A DNA stretch of 64,000 nt from Streptomyces zhihengii (lineage in GTDB: Bacteria; Actinomycetota; Actinomycetes; Streptomycetales; Streptomycetaceae): NCBI RefSeq assembly GCF_016919245.1, contig NZ_JAFEJA010000001.1, positions 1,488,001-1,552,000 on the forward strand. Direction: 5' to 3'. Positions 44,199 through 51,774 of the stretch are shown here, piece by piece (within the stretch, counting starts at the first letter, position 1; each line of letters opens with the position of its first letter). The notes under the pieces were generated by a model. That model saw only the letters and a list, made by a program, of their open reading frames with translations. It was not told where the DNA came from and searched no databases. Both the position numbers and the translations under genes were made by a program.

Positions 44199-44652
44199 AG
44201 CGATCTCCTTGAGGAGGGTCAGCCTGACGGCTGATCAGATCCGTGCAGAACTACGACGCGTGAATACTAGTCACACCACGAATACAACAAGGAACCGACC
44301 TCACACGAGCAACACCGTTCACACGCAAGCCTGTTACACGAATTGCCGGGTCAACTCCTTTACCGCACAGGTCAGTCGTGCCCGCGCCCCGACGGCACGG
44401 GCCGCAAAGTCCAAGCGTTCACGACGAAGCATCCATGGACTCCCCCACCTCCGCCCGAGAGGGTCGAAACCGCCCCTCGCGGCCCCCCGGCGCCTCCACC
44501 CCGCACCGGGCGCCCCGCCCTGCTCGCGTTCGCTTGCGCCAAGCGGAGCGAAGGGATCGATCGACTCCGGCCCGCGCACGACCCTTGAGGCGTACCCGCG
44601 ACAGCGGTAGCTTGGAGAGCAGTTGCGTGGTCTAGACCACTCTGGAGGTCTG
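44199..44652. promoter_or_regulatory. Intergenic region between cvnA and the GH84 gene, with a DasR-controlled promoter
   Basis: The cvnA side (44235-44350) is unusually A/T-rich and must hold the conservon promoter, although no -35/-10 pair of good spacing stands out. On the GH84 side TTGAGG (44585-44590) and TAGCTT (44608-44613) are 17 bp apart; the start point would be near 44620. A dre palindrome (44628-44639, TGGTCTAGACCA, extended to GTGGTCTAGACCAC) follows just downstream, and the ribosome site GGAGG lies 13 nt after that. A repressor there would block elongation. Confidence 0.7.
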
Positions 44653-47082
44653 ATGAGGAACCGCAGAGCTGCCCTCGGAGTCCACTTCGCTCTCGCAAGC
44701 GCGCTTGCCATGGGGCTGCTGACCCACTCCCCCACCGCCGAGGCCGCCCCCGCTCCACTGCCACCGGTGACGCCCACTCCCCAGTCGATCGCCCGCTCCG
44801 GCGGCGACGCGGTGGTCACCGGCCGGGTCCTGGTGGTGGCCGACGGGGACACCGACACCGCCGCCCGCACACGGCTCGTCACCGAACTGCGCTCCCACGG
44901 CGCCGACCGGGTGGACGTCGTCGCCCCCGGCGCCGTACCGGCCGCCGCCCGCGGCCTGCTCACCGTGCGCCTGGGCCCGGCCGGCCGGCCCGACATCGCC
45001 GGCGCCCTCGCCGGCACCGCCGTCCCCGACACCGCCGAGGGGTACGCCGTGCGGGTCGAGGGCGGGCGCGACCGGCGGATCACCCTGGCCGGGCACGACG
45101 CGGCGGGCCAGTTCTACGCCGTCCAGACGCTGCGCCAGCTCTTCGTGCCCGCGGACGGCGACGACCGGCGGCCGGCGGCCACACCCCGGGCTCCCGGACC
45201 GGACCGCGAGTGGCGGGTCGCCGGAGCCGCCGTCTCCGACCACCCCGACATGCCCCTGCGCGGCACCATCGAGGGCTTCTACGGGGCGCCCTGGACACAC
45301 GCCGAACGCCTGGACCAGATGGACTTCTACGGCGACGTCAAGGCGAACACCTACATCTACGCGCCCAAGGACGACCCCTACCACCGCGGCAAGTGGCGTG
45401 AGCCCTACCCGGCCGACAAGCTCGCCGAACTGGGCGAACTCGTGCGGCGGGCCACCGACAACCATGTGCGGTTCACCTTCGCCGTCTCGCCCGGCGAGTC
45501 GGTCTGCTACTCCGACCCGGCCGACCGCACGGCCCTGAAGGCCAAGCTCCAGGCCCTGTACGACCTGGGCACCCGCGCCTTCTCCGTCCCGCTGGACGAC
45601 ATCAGCTACACCCGGTGGAACTGCCCGGGCGACCAGAGCGCGTACGGCGCCCCCGGCCGGGCGGCGGCCGCCCGGGCGCAGGTCGACCTGCTCAACGACG
45701 TCCAGCGCGACTTCGTCGCCAGCCACCCGGGCACCGCGCCGCTCCAGACCGTCCCCACCGAGTACGGGGACCTGACCGACACCGCCTACAAGCAGACCCT
45801 GCGGGCCGGCCTGGACCCGGCCGTGGTGATGATGTGGACCGGCACCGACGTCGTGCCGCCGAAGATCACCGTGGACGAGGCGGACCGGGCGTCCGCGCTC
45901 TTCGGGCGGAAGGTGTTCGTCTGGGACAACTACCCGGTCAACGACTTCGGCAACACCAGCGGCCGGCTGCTGCTCGCCCCCTACGCCCAGCGCGAGGCGG
46001 GCCTGTCCCGGCATCTGTCGGGCATCGTGGCGAACCCGATGAACCAGCCCTACGCCTCCAAGGTCGCGGTCTTCGGGGTCGCCGACTTCACCTGGAACGA
46101 CACCGCCTACGACCCGGCGGCCAATCTGCGCCGCGCCATGGCCCATCTGGCCGGCGGCGACCGGAGCGCCACCGAGGCGCTGCTGGTCTTCGGCGACCTC
46201 CAGCACCTGGCGCCGACCTTCGGCGCGACCCCGTGGCAGCCGCAGGCGCCCGCGCTCGCGGCGCGGGTGGAACGCTTCTGGTCGCAGTGGGACACCGGCG
46301 ACCGGGCCGCGGCGGTCACGGAACTGCGCGCCTACGCGGAGGCGATCCGCCGGGCGCCCGAAGTGGTGCGCGGCGGCCGGGTCGAGGCCGGCTTCACCAC
46401 CGACGCCGCGCCCTGGCTCGACGCGACCGCGCTCTGGGGCGAGGCGGCGGTGCGGATGCTGGACGCGCTCGACGCCCGGCTGGAGGGGGACGCGGCACGC
46501 GCGGACGAACTGCTGGCCGTGTCGCACGACCTCCAGCGGCGGGCGCGGGACGTCCGGATCGTGCCGGCGCGCAACACCTGGGGAAGCGTGCAGCCCAAGG
46601 TGGGCGACGGCGTCCTCGACGTCTTCCTCGTCCAGGCCGATGTCCGGCTGCGGCTGTGGGACGCCGCCGGCGGCGGGCGGAACCTGGCGGTGAAGGGCAC
46701 CGCGAGCGCCTCCGGGGTGGAGCAGAACCTCGACCGGCTGGCCGCCCGGCACGTCAACGACGGCCAGATGGGCACCCGTTGGGCCTCCGACTACACGGAC
46801 GCCGCATGGGTGCAGATCGCCCTCGCCGAACCGGCCCGGGTCGCCGCGGTGACCCTCGCCTGGGAAGGGGCGTGCGCGGCCGAGTACGCGGTGCAGACCT
46901 CGGTGAACGGCACCGACTGGACGACGGTGTCCACCCAGCGCCCCGGGAACTGCGGGACGGACGTGGTGCGCCTGACGGCCGGCGAGCCGGTGACCCATGT
47001 GCGGATGCAGGGCATCCGGCGGAAGACGACCTGGGGGTACTCGCTGTACGAGATGGGCGTGTACGGGGCGCCCGCGTCCTGA
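44653..47082 (+). CDS. Secreted GH84 beta-N-acetylglucosaminidase with C-terminal CBM32-like domain
   Basis: 809 residues. Signal peptide 1-31 (RNRRAALGVHFALASALAMGLLTHSPTAEAA). A GH20b-like N-terminal domain (about 35-190), then the GH84 barrel starting RGTIEGFYGAPW with KANTYIYAPKDDPYHRGKWRE; the catalytic pair is Asp315-Asp316 (SVPLDDISYT), and WDNYPVND is another hallmark. The C-terminus (from about 690) is an F5/8-type-C/CBM32-like module (VKGTASASG, NDGQMGTRWASDYTDAAWVQIAL). It removes beta-linked GlcNAc from glycans or glycoproteins. The dre in the promoter puts it in the DasR GlcNAc regulon, consistent with its substrate. Confidence 0.93.
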   Translation: MRNRRAALGVHFALASALAMGLLTHSPTAEAAPAPLPPVTPTPQSIARSGGDAVVTGRVLVVADGDTDTAARTRLVTELRSHGADRVDVVAPGAVPAAARGLLTVRLGPAGRPDIAGALAGTAVPDTAEGYAVRVEGGRDRRITLAGHDAAGQFYAVQTLRQLFVPADGDDRRPAATPRAPGPDREWRVAGAAVSDHPDMPLRGTIEGFYGAPWTHAERLDQMDFYGDVKANTYIYAPKDDPYHRGKWREPYPADKLAELGELVRRATDNHVRFTFAVSPGESVCYSDPADRTALKAKLQALYDLGTRAFSVPLDDISYTRWNCPGDQSAYGAPGRAAAARAQVDLLNDVQRDFVASHPGTAPLQTVPTEYGDLTDTAYKQTLRAGLDPAVVMMWTGTDVVPPKITVDEADRASALFGRKVFVWDNYPVNDFGNTSGRLLLAPYAQREAGLSRHLSGIVANPMNQPYASKVAVFGVADFTWNDTAYDPAANLRRAMAHLAGGDRSATEALLVFGDLQHLAPTFGATPWQPQAPALAARVERFWSQWDTGDRAAAVTELRAYAEAIRRAPEVVRGGRVEAGFTTDAAPWLDATALWGEAAVRMLDALDARLEGDAARADELLAVSHDLQRRARDVRIVPARNTWGSVQPKVGDGVLDVFLVQADVRLRLWDAAGGGRNLAVKGTASASGVEQNLDRLAARHVNDGQMGTRWASDYTDAAWVQIALAEPARVAAVTLAWEGACAAEYAVQTSVNGTDWTTVSTQRPGNCGTDVVRLTAGEPVTHVRMQGIRRKTTWGYSLYEMGVYGAPAS

Positions 47083-47166
47083 CCCCGCGTCCCGAGGGCG
47101 GCGCGGGGCGGCCGGCGTGGCCGCCCCGCGCGATCCCGCGCCCCCGCGGCCTTACACCGCAGCGCG

Positions 47167-47215
47167 GAGTCGCGGGGTCGCGGGGTCGCGGGGTCGTGGG
47201 GTCGTGGGGTGCGGA
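47167..47215. repeat. 8-bp tandem repeat array (CGGGGTCG)
   Basis: About six imperfect GGGGTCGC/GGGGTCGT units between the GH84 gene and the PhzF-like gene. It may also act in termination, since no clear hairpin is present. Confidence 0.7.
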
Positions 47216-47228
47216 GGCTCGGCGCGGC

Positions 47229-48119
47229 TCAGGCGATCCGGGTGCCGGTGCCGCTGACGCGGACCCGGGCGTCGCCCTCGCGCAGCTCCACCGTCAGCAC
47301 ACCAGGCCGCCCCATGTCGGCGCCCTGGTGCAGGGTGAGCACGGACGACGCGGGGACGAGGCCGAACTCCCGCGCGTAGGCGCCGAAGGCACCGGCCGCC
47401 GCGCCCGTCGCCGGATCCTCCACGACGCCGCCCACCGGGAACGGGTCGCGGACGTGGAAGACGGTGCGGGACTCCCGCCACACCAGTTGCACGGTGGTCA
47501 GCTCCAGCCGGTGCATCAGCGCTTCGAGGCGGGCGAAGTCGTAGGAGAGGTCCGCCAGCCGCTCCCTGGTGGCCGCCCCGAGCACGAGATGGCGGGCGCC
47601 CGCGAAGGCGATGCGCGGCGGCAGGGTCGGGTCGAGGTCGCCCGCGGGCCAGTCGAGGGCGGCGAGCGCCTCGGCGAGGTCGGCGTCACCGATCTGCTCG
47701 GTGTGCGGCTCGACGGTGGTGAGCGTGGCCCGCAGCACGCCGTCGTCCTCGGTCACGCTCACCGGCACCGTGCCGGCGGGCGTGGCGAACAACAGGTCGC
47801 CGGGGCCGATGCGTTCGGCGAGCGCGACGGACGCCGCCACGGTGGCGTGACCGCAGAACGGGACCTCCGCCTTCGGGCTGAAGAAGCGGAGCGTGAAGGC
47901 GCGCCCGGGCGTGCCGCCGAGGTCCTCGGGCGGGTCGGTGAGGAAGGCGGACTCGCTGTAGCCGAGGCGGGCGGCGACGGCGAGCATGGCGTCGTCGTCG
48001 AGCCCCGCCGCGTCCAGCACCACGCCGGCTCGGTTGCCGCCGGCGGGGTCGGCGGAGAAGGCGGTGTAGTGCAGGACCTCGGGCTCTGTCGTCATGATCG
48101 CTGCAACCGGGCGCTCCAC
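47229..48119 (-). CDS. PhzF-family isomerase
   Basis: 296 residues from the GTG at 48119 (GGGGGGAAC upstream); the ATG at 48095 would give 288. The diaminopimelate-epimerase-like fold shows HYTAFSADPAGGNRAGVVLDAAGL, YSESAFL with the catalytic Glu, EVPFCGHATVAASVALAE and VEDPATGAAAGAFGAYA. Family members isomerise hydroxylated substrates, including the phenazine precursor, but there are no other phenazine genes here, so the substrate is unknown. Confidence 0.9.
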   Translation of the reverse strand: MERPVAAIMTTEPEVLHYTAFSADPAGGNRAGVVLDAAGLDDDAMLAVAARLGYSESAFLTDPPEDLGGTPGRAFTLRFFSPKAEVPFCGHATVAASVALAERIGPGDLLFATPAGTVPVSVTEDDGVLRATLTTVEPHTEQIGDADLAEALAALDWPAGDLDPTLPPRIAFAGARHLVLGAATRERLADLSYDFARLEALMHRLELTTVQLVWRESRTVFHVRDPFPVGGVVEDPATGAAAGAFGAYAREFGLVPASSVLTLHQGADMGRPGVLTVELREGDARVRVSGTGTRIA

Positions 48120-48206
48120 CGGATTGTTCCCCCCGCCCCCGCCGAGGGCCTCCGGAGCGGCCGGCGGGGGTGACGGGAGGTGGCCGGCGGGGGCGGCGGG
48201 CGGGTG

Positions 48207-49160
48207 TCAGCCGGGGACCACCACCGTGCGCTGGGCCGAGAAGTCGCCCCAGGTGCCGTCGGGGAGGCGGGCGCGGAGCTTGATGCTGTACCGGGTGCCC
48301 GGGGGGTCGGTGACCGTCATCGTGTACGAGACGCGGGGGCCGGCCGGCTGGGCTCCCCACACGATGGTCGTCGCCATCTTCCCGTTGAGGAAGAGCTGGT
48401 GCTCCTTGACCGGCGCTCCGGTGTCGGGCGGGGTCCAGGAGAGGTCGATGCGCCCCTCGGCCGCCGTCGCCTCCAGACCGGCCGGTGCGGTGCCCGGTCC
48501 GTCGCCGGGGGCCGGGGCCGTGGTCAGGTCGACGGCGGGGCTGTCCGGGGAGGAGTTCTCGGAGGCGTCCCGGGCCCGCACGGTGAAGGTGTAGACGGTG
48601 CCGGGGCGCAGGTTGGTGACCTTGGCCGTGGTCTCGCCGCCGGGGACGCTGTGGACGCGGGCGTCCTCCTGGTAGATGTCGTACGCGGTGACCGCGGTGT
48701 CGTCCCGGGACGCGCCCCAGGTGAGCGTGACGGCGCGGCTGCCGTCCACGGTGCCGCGCGGCCGGAGCGGCGCGGTGGGGGCCGTGCGGTCGTCGGGCGC
48801 GGCCTCGGGGGTGGTCACGGCGACGGCGGCGCTCGGTGCGGACAGGTTGCCCGCGGCGTCCCGGGCCCGGACGGTGAAGCGGTACGCGGTCTTCGGGGTG
48901 AGGCCCTCGACGTCGGTCATGTGCTTGGCGCCGGGGAGGGTCTTCACCCGCTTGCCCTGCTCGTAGACCTCGTAGCCGGTGACGGCGGTGTCGTCGGTGG
49001 AGTGGTCCCACATGACGTGGACGGAGGTGGCGCTGCCGGCCTGGGCGCTGAGGCCGGCGGGCGTGGTGGGGGGATCGGTGTCCTTGTCCTCGCCACCGCA
49101 GGCGGCGAGGAGGAAGAGGGCGGTGCAGGCCAACACGGCCGGTGTGGGGGGACGTTGCAC
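48207..49160 (-). CDS. Lipoprotein with three fibronectin type III domains
   Basis: 317 residues. Lipobox LFLLAACGG, so lipidated at Cys21. Three FN3 modules follow: PTTPAGLSAQAGSATSVHVMWDHSTDD, TAPTAPLRPRGTVDGSRAVTLTWGASRDD, and APAGLEATAAEGRIDLSWTPPDTGAP. The first two share DTAVTGYEVYEQGKRV and DTAVTAYDIYQEDARV. No catalytic domain is attached. It should sit on the outer face of the membrane and bind polysaccharide or protein. Confidence 0.88.
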   Translation of the reverse strand: MQRPPTPAVLACTALFLLAACGGEDKDTDPPTTPAGLSAQAGSATSVHVMWDHSTDDTAVTGYEVYEQGKRVKTLPGAKHMTDVEGLTPKTAYRFTVRARDAAGNLSAPSAAVAVTTPEAAPDDRTAPTAPLRPRGTVDGSRAVTLTWGASRDDTAVTAYDIYQEDARVHSVPGGETTAKVTNLRPGTVYTFTVRARDASENSSPDSPAVDLTTAPAPGDGPGTAPAGLEATAAEGRIDLSWTPPDTGAPVKEHQLFLNGKMATTIVWGAQPAGPRVSYTMTVTDPPGTRYSIKLRARLPDGTWGDFSAQRTVVVPG

Positions 49161-49245
49161 GGTCGGTCCTCCGCGGGCGACGGGCAGGTGTGGTGACAGG
49201 CTGCCAGTCGTCGGCGGATTGGTCCAGACCTATGCGCGGGTGCGA

Positions 49246-49287
49246 TCACCCGGATCCGGGGCGGGCGCCCGCCCCGGATCCGGGTGA
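49246..49287. terminator. 42-bp perfect palindrome downstream of the kinase operon
   Basis: TCACCCGGATCCGGGGCGGG and its exact complement around GGGCGCCC, between the kinase stop (49343) and the FN3 lipoprotein start (49160). Probably terminates the Hsp70/kinase transcript. Confidence 0.85.
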
Positions 49288-49342
49288 CGCGGCCCGGACC
49301 GGCGGACGCGGTCACCGGGCCGCCGGCGGGCGCCCGCCCGGC

Positions 49343-50923
49343 TCAGACGCCCCGGCGGCGGAAGAACCCCCGCCCGCGGCCCGCGCGTTCGGCCGCCTCG
49401 ATCCGCTCGCGCAGCCCCTGCGGGCCGGCCTCGGTGTGCACCGGGCTCCCCGGGCCGCGCGCGGCGAGCTGACGCAGCAGCTCCAGCGCCTCGGCCGGCT
49501 CCCCGCACGCCAGCAGCGCCTCGGAGAGCAGCAGGGCGCTGCGGACGGTCTCGGCGTCGTCCGCGCCGAGCACCTGCGCGCGGCCGGTGACCACCCGCCG
49601 CAGCACCGTCGCGGCCTCGGCGGCACGGCCGCACTTGAGCAGGCAGTCCGCCCAGTGGTGCTCGGCGGTGAAGGTGACCGGGGAGTCGCCCCGGGTCTCG
49701 GCCCGCGCGCGGGCGATCCGCTCCAGGTACTCCAGCGCCTCGGCGTGCCGCCCGTTCACCCCGAGCCGGAAGGCCAGCGCCTGGAGCGTGGCGATCGCGT
49801 CCGCGCCCGTGTCGCCGAAGGTGCGGGCCCAGTCGGCGGCGATCTCGCGGCACAGCCGGATCGACCCCTCGGCGTCGTTCATGGCCCACAGGCAGTCGGC
49901 CATCGCCTGCCGGGCCCGCAGGGTGCTGTCGTCGTCCGGGCCCTGGAGCAGGGTGCGCCGCCGCACGATGGTGCGGTACTCCCGCCGCGCCTCCTCCAGG
50001 CTGCCCGACCTGCGCAGGCCGTCGGCCGCCGCCGCCTGCCGGTCGCTCTCGGCGGCGTACTCGCGCATCCGCGCCGCGGCCGCCGACTCGCCGAGGGCGC
50101 GCAGCGGCGGCACCTCCAGCACGGCGGCCGTGAAGTCGGCCGAGGGGCGGTCCTCCGGATGCTTGGCGAGCAGCGCCTCCACCAGCCGCTGGAGCGCGTG
50201 CGGGAGATCGCTCCGCAGGGTGTGCAGCGGGCGCGGCCTCGCCTGCGCGTGCAGCTCCCGCAGGTCGCCCTGGGACCGTTCACGCGCGAACACATGCTGT
50301 CCGGCGAGCAGTTCGTAGGCGACGCAGCCCAGTGCGTACATGTCGCTGAGGGTGGTGTCCACGGCGCCGGGCGCCCAGCGCTCGGGGGCGAGATAGGCGG
50401 GGGTGCCCACGACGCCCGCCCCGGTGAGGTCGGTGGCGCTGTGGTCGCCCAGGAGCTTCGCGATCCCGAAGTCGCAGAGCTTGGCCTCCTTCTCGGCCAC
50501 CACCATGATGTTCCCCGGTTTGACGTCCCGGTGGAGGATGTCGTGCCGGTGGGCGTGGGCCAGCCCCTTGGCGAGCTGCCACAGCATCAGGACGGTCTCG
50601 GGCACCGACCAGGAGCGCCCGTCGGCGAGCAGCCGGTCGAGGCTGCGGCCGTCGACGTACTCCATGACCAGGTACGCGGTGTCCCCGTGGGTGCCCGAGT
50701 CCAGCAGGCCCACCACATAGCGGCTGTTGGCCCGTTGCATCGCCTCCATCTCGCGGGCGAAGCGCCGGGCGCCCTCCGCGTCGTCGACCCGGGGCAGCAT
50801 GGTCTTCACCGCGACGGTGGCGCCGGTCAGCCCGTCGGCCGCCTCCCGCACCTCGCCCATGCCGCCGTTGCCCAGGAGGCGCCCGAGCGTGTAACGGCCG
50901 CCCAGCACCGTGCCCTGCTGCAT
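49343..50923 (-). CDS. Serine/threonine protein kinase with TPR-like C-terminal region
   Basis: 526 residues. The kinase domain (1-270) is complete: GNGGMG (19-24), Lys40 in VAVK, HRDVKPGN (131-138), DFG (151-153) and VGTPAYLAPE. No transmembrane helix follows; instead the rest is helical with regular TPR-like units (EEARREYRTIVRRRTLLQGPDDDSTLRARQAMADCLWA, HAEALEYLERIARARAETRGDSP, AAEAATVLRRVVTGRAQVLG, AEALELLRQLAARG). It is cytosolic. It ends the operon with the coiled-coil protein (40 bp) and the Hsp70-like ATPase. Confidence 0.92.
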   Translation of the reverse strand: MQQGTVLGGRYTLGRLLGNGGMGEVREAADGLTGATVAVKTMLPRVDDAEGARRFAREMEAMQRANSRYVVGLLDSGTHGDTAYLVMEYVDGRSLDRLLADGRSWSVPETVLMLWQLAKGLAHAHRHDILHRDVKPGNIMVVAEKEAKLCDFGIAKLLGDHSATDLTGAGVVGTPAYLAPERWAPGAVDTTLSDMYALGCVAYELLAGQHVFARERSQGDLRELHAQARPRPLHTLRSDLPHALQRLVEALLAKHPEDRPSADFTAAVLEVPPLRALGESAAAARMREYAAESDRQAAAADGLRRSGSLEEARREYRTIVRRRTLLQGPDDDSTLRARQAMADCLWAMNDAEGSIRLCREIAADWARTFGDTGADAIATLQALAFRLGVNGRHAEALEYLERIARARAETRGDSPVTFTAEHHWADCLLKCGRAAEAATVLRRVVTGRAQVLGADDAETVRSALLLSEALLACGEPAEALELLRQLAARGPGSPVHTEAGPQGLRERIEAAERAGRGRGFFRRRGV

Positions 50924-50963
50924 CCCCGCTTCTCCCCTTCCCGTCCCGGCCCCGCCCCGCTCC

Positions 50964-51695
50964 TCAGCCCCGCGCGGTGTGCACCCACGCCCGTACGTGC
51001 ACGGCCCGCCCGGCGACCTGGTACGCCGGGGCGACGGCGTGGCTCACCGGCAGACCGGGGTCGGACTTGTGCCACAGGTCGTACGCCTCCGGGTCGTACG
51101 GCCGGCCCGCCGGGACCTCGAAGTCCCACCGGTGCACACCGCCGAGCCGGCCGATCCGGAACCGCAGGGCGGACACCTCCTGCCACGCCCGGCCCACGTC
51201 GGGCAGGGCGTCCGGGTCGCCCGTGACGCCCTCGGCCGCCCGCCGCCAGTCCGCGGGCGACGACGGCTGGGCGGCGAAGGCCAGCCGGCACAGGGCCGTC
51301 GTGATCCGGGCGTGCGCCTCGTGGCGCTCGGGCGCGGCCCGGTCCCCGTACGCCGCCCGCGCGGCGCTCCCCGCGAGGTCGTCGATCCTGCGGCGCACGT
51401 CGGTGTACCAGGCGGCGGTCTCGTGGTGGGCCGCGTCCTTCTCCGTGGTGGTGTCCTGGCGCACCCGCTGGAGCGCCTGGCGCATCAGGTCGAGCTGCTC
51501 GTCCTGCCGGGCGATGCGCTCCTCCTGGCGGGCGACCCTGCCCCGCAGGCGTTCCAGCTCCTCGCGCATCTTGCGCACCGGGCCGATCAGGTCGAGGACC
51601 GACCGGCGCAGCTCGGCGTCCTCGGGGCGGCCGGGCCCCGGGGGGCCGCTCGGGGGCGGCGGGCTCCCGGGCGGGAGGGCGGGCGACTGTGACAT
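50964..51695 (-). CDS. Coiled-coil protein between Hsp70 and kinase (possible exchange factor)
   Basis: 243 residues from ATG 51695 (GGGGAAGAG upstream). A Pro-rich head, then a long coiled coil (VRKMREELERLRGRVARQEERIARQDEQLDLMRQALQRVRQ, about 35-80), then a compact C-terminal domain (about 100-243) ending VPAGRPYDPEAYDLWHKSDP and VAGRAVHVRAWVHTA. The order coiled coil then small beta/helical domain is that of GrpE-like exchange factors, and the position beside an Hsp70 relative supports such a role, but I see no convincing GrpE signature. Confidence 0.7.
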   Translation of the reverse strand: MSQSPALPPGSPPPPSGPPGPGRPEDAELRRSVLDLIGPVRKMREELERLRGRVARQEERIARQDEQLDLMRQALQRVRQDTTTEKDAAHHETAAWYTDVRRRIDDLAGSAARAAYGDRAAPERHEAHARITTALCRLAFAAQPSSPADWRRAAEGVTGDPDALPDVGRAWQEVSALRFRIGRLGGVHRWDFEVPAGRPYDPEAYDLWHKSDPGLPVSHAVAPAYQVAGRAVHVRAWVHTARG

Positions 51696-51774
51696 CTCTT
51701 CCCCTTCGTTGGTCCGCGTCACGGGGTGCGGGGGCTGCCGGCCGCCGTCCGCGCGGGACGGCGGGCGGGCGTGC

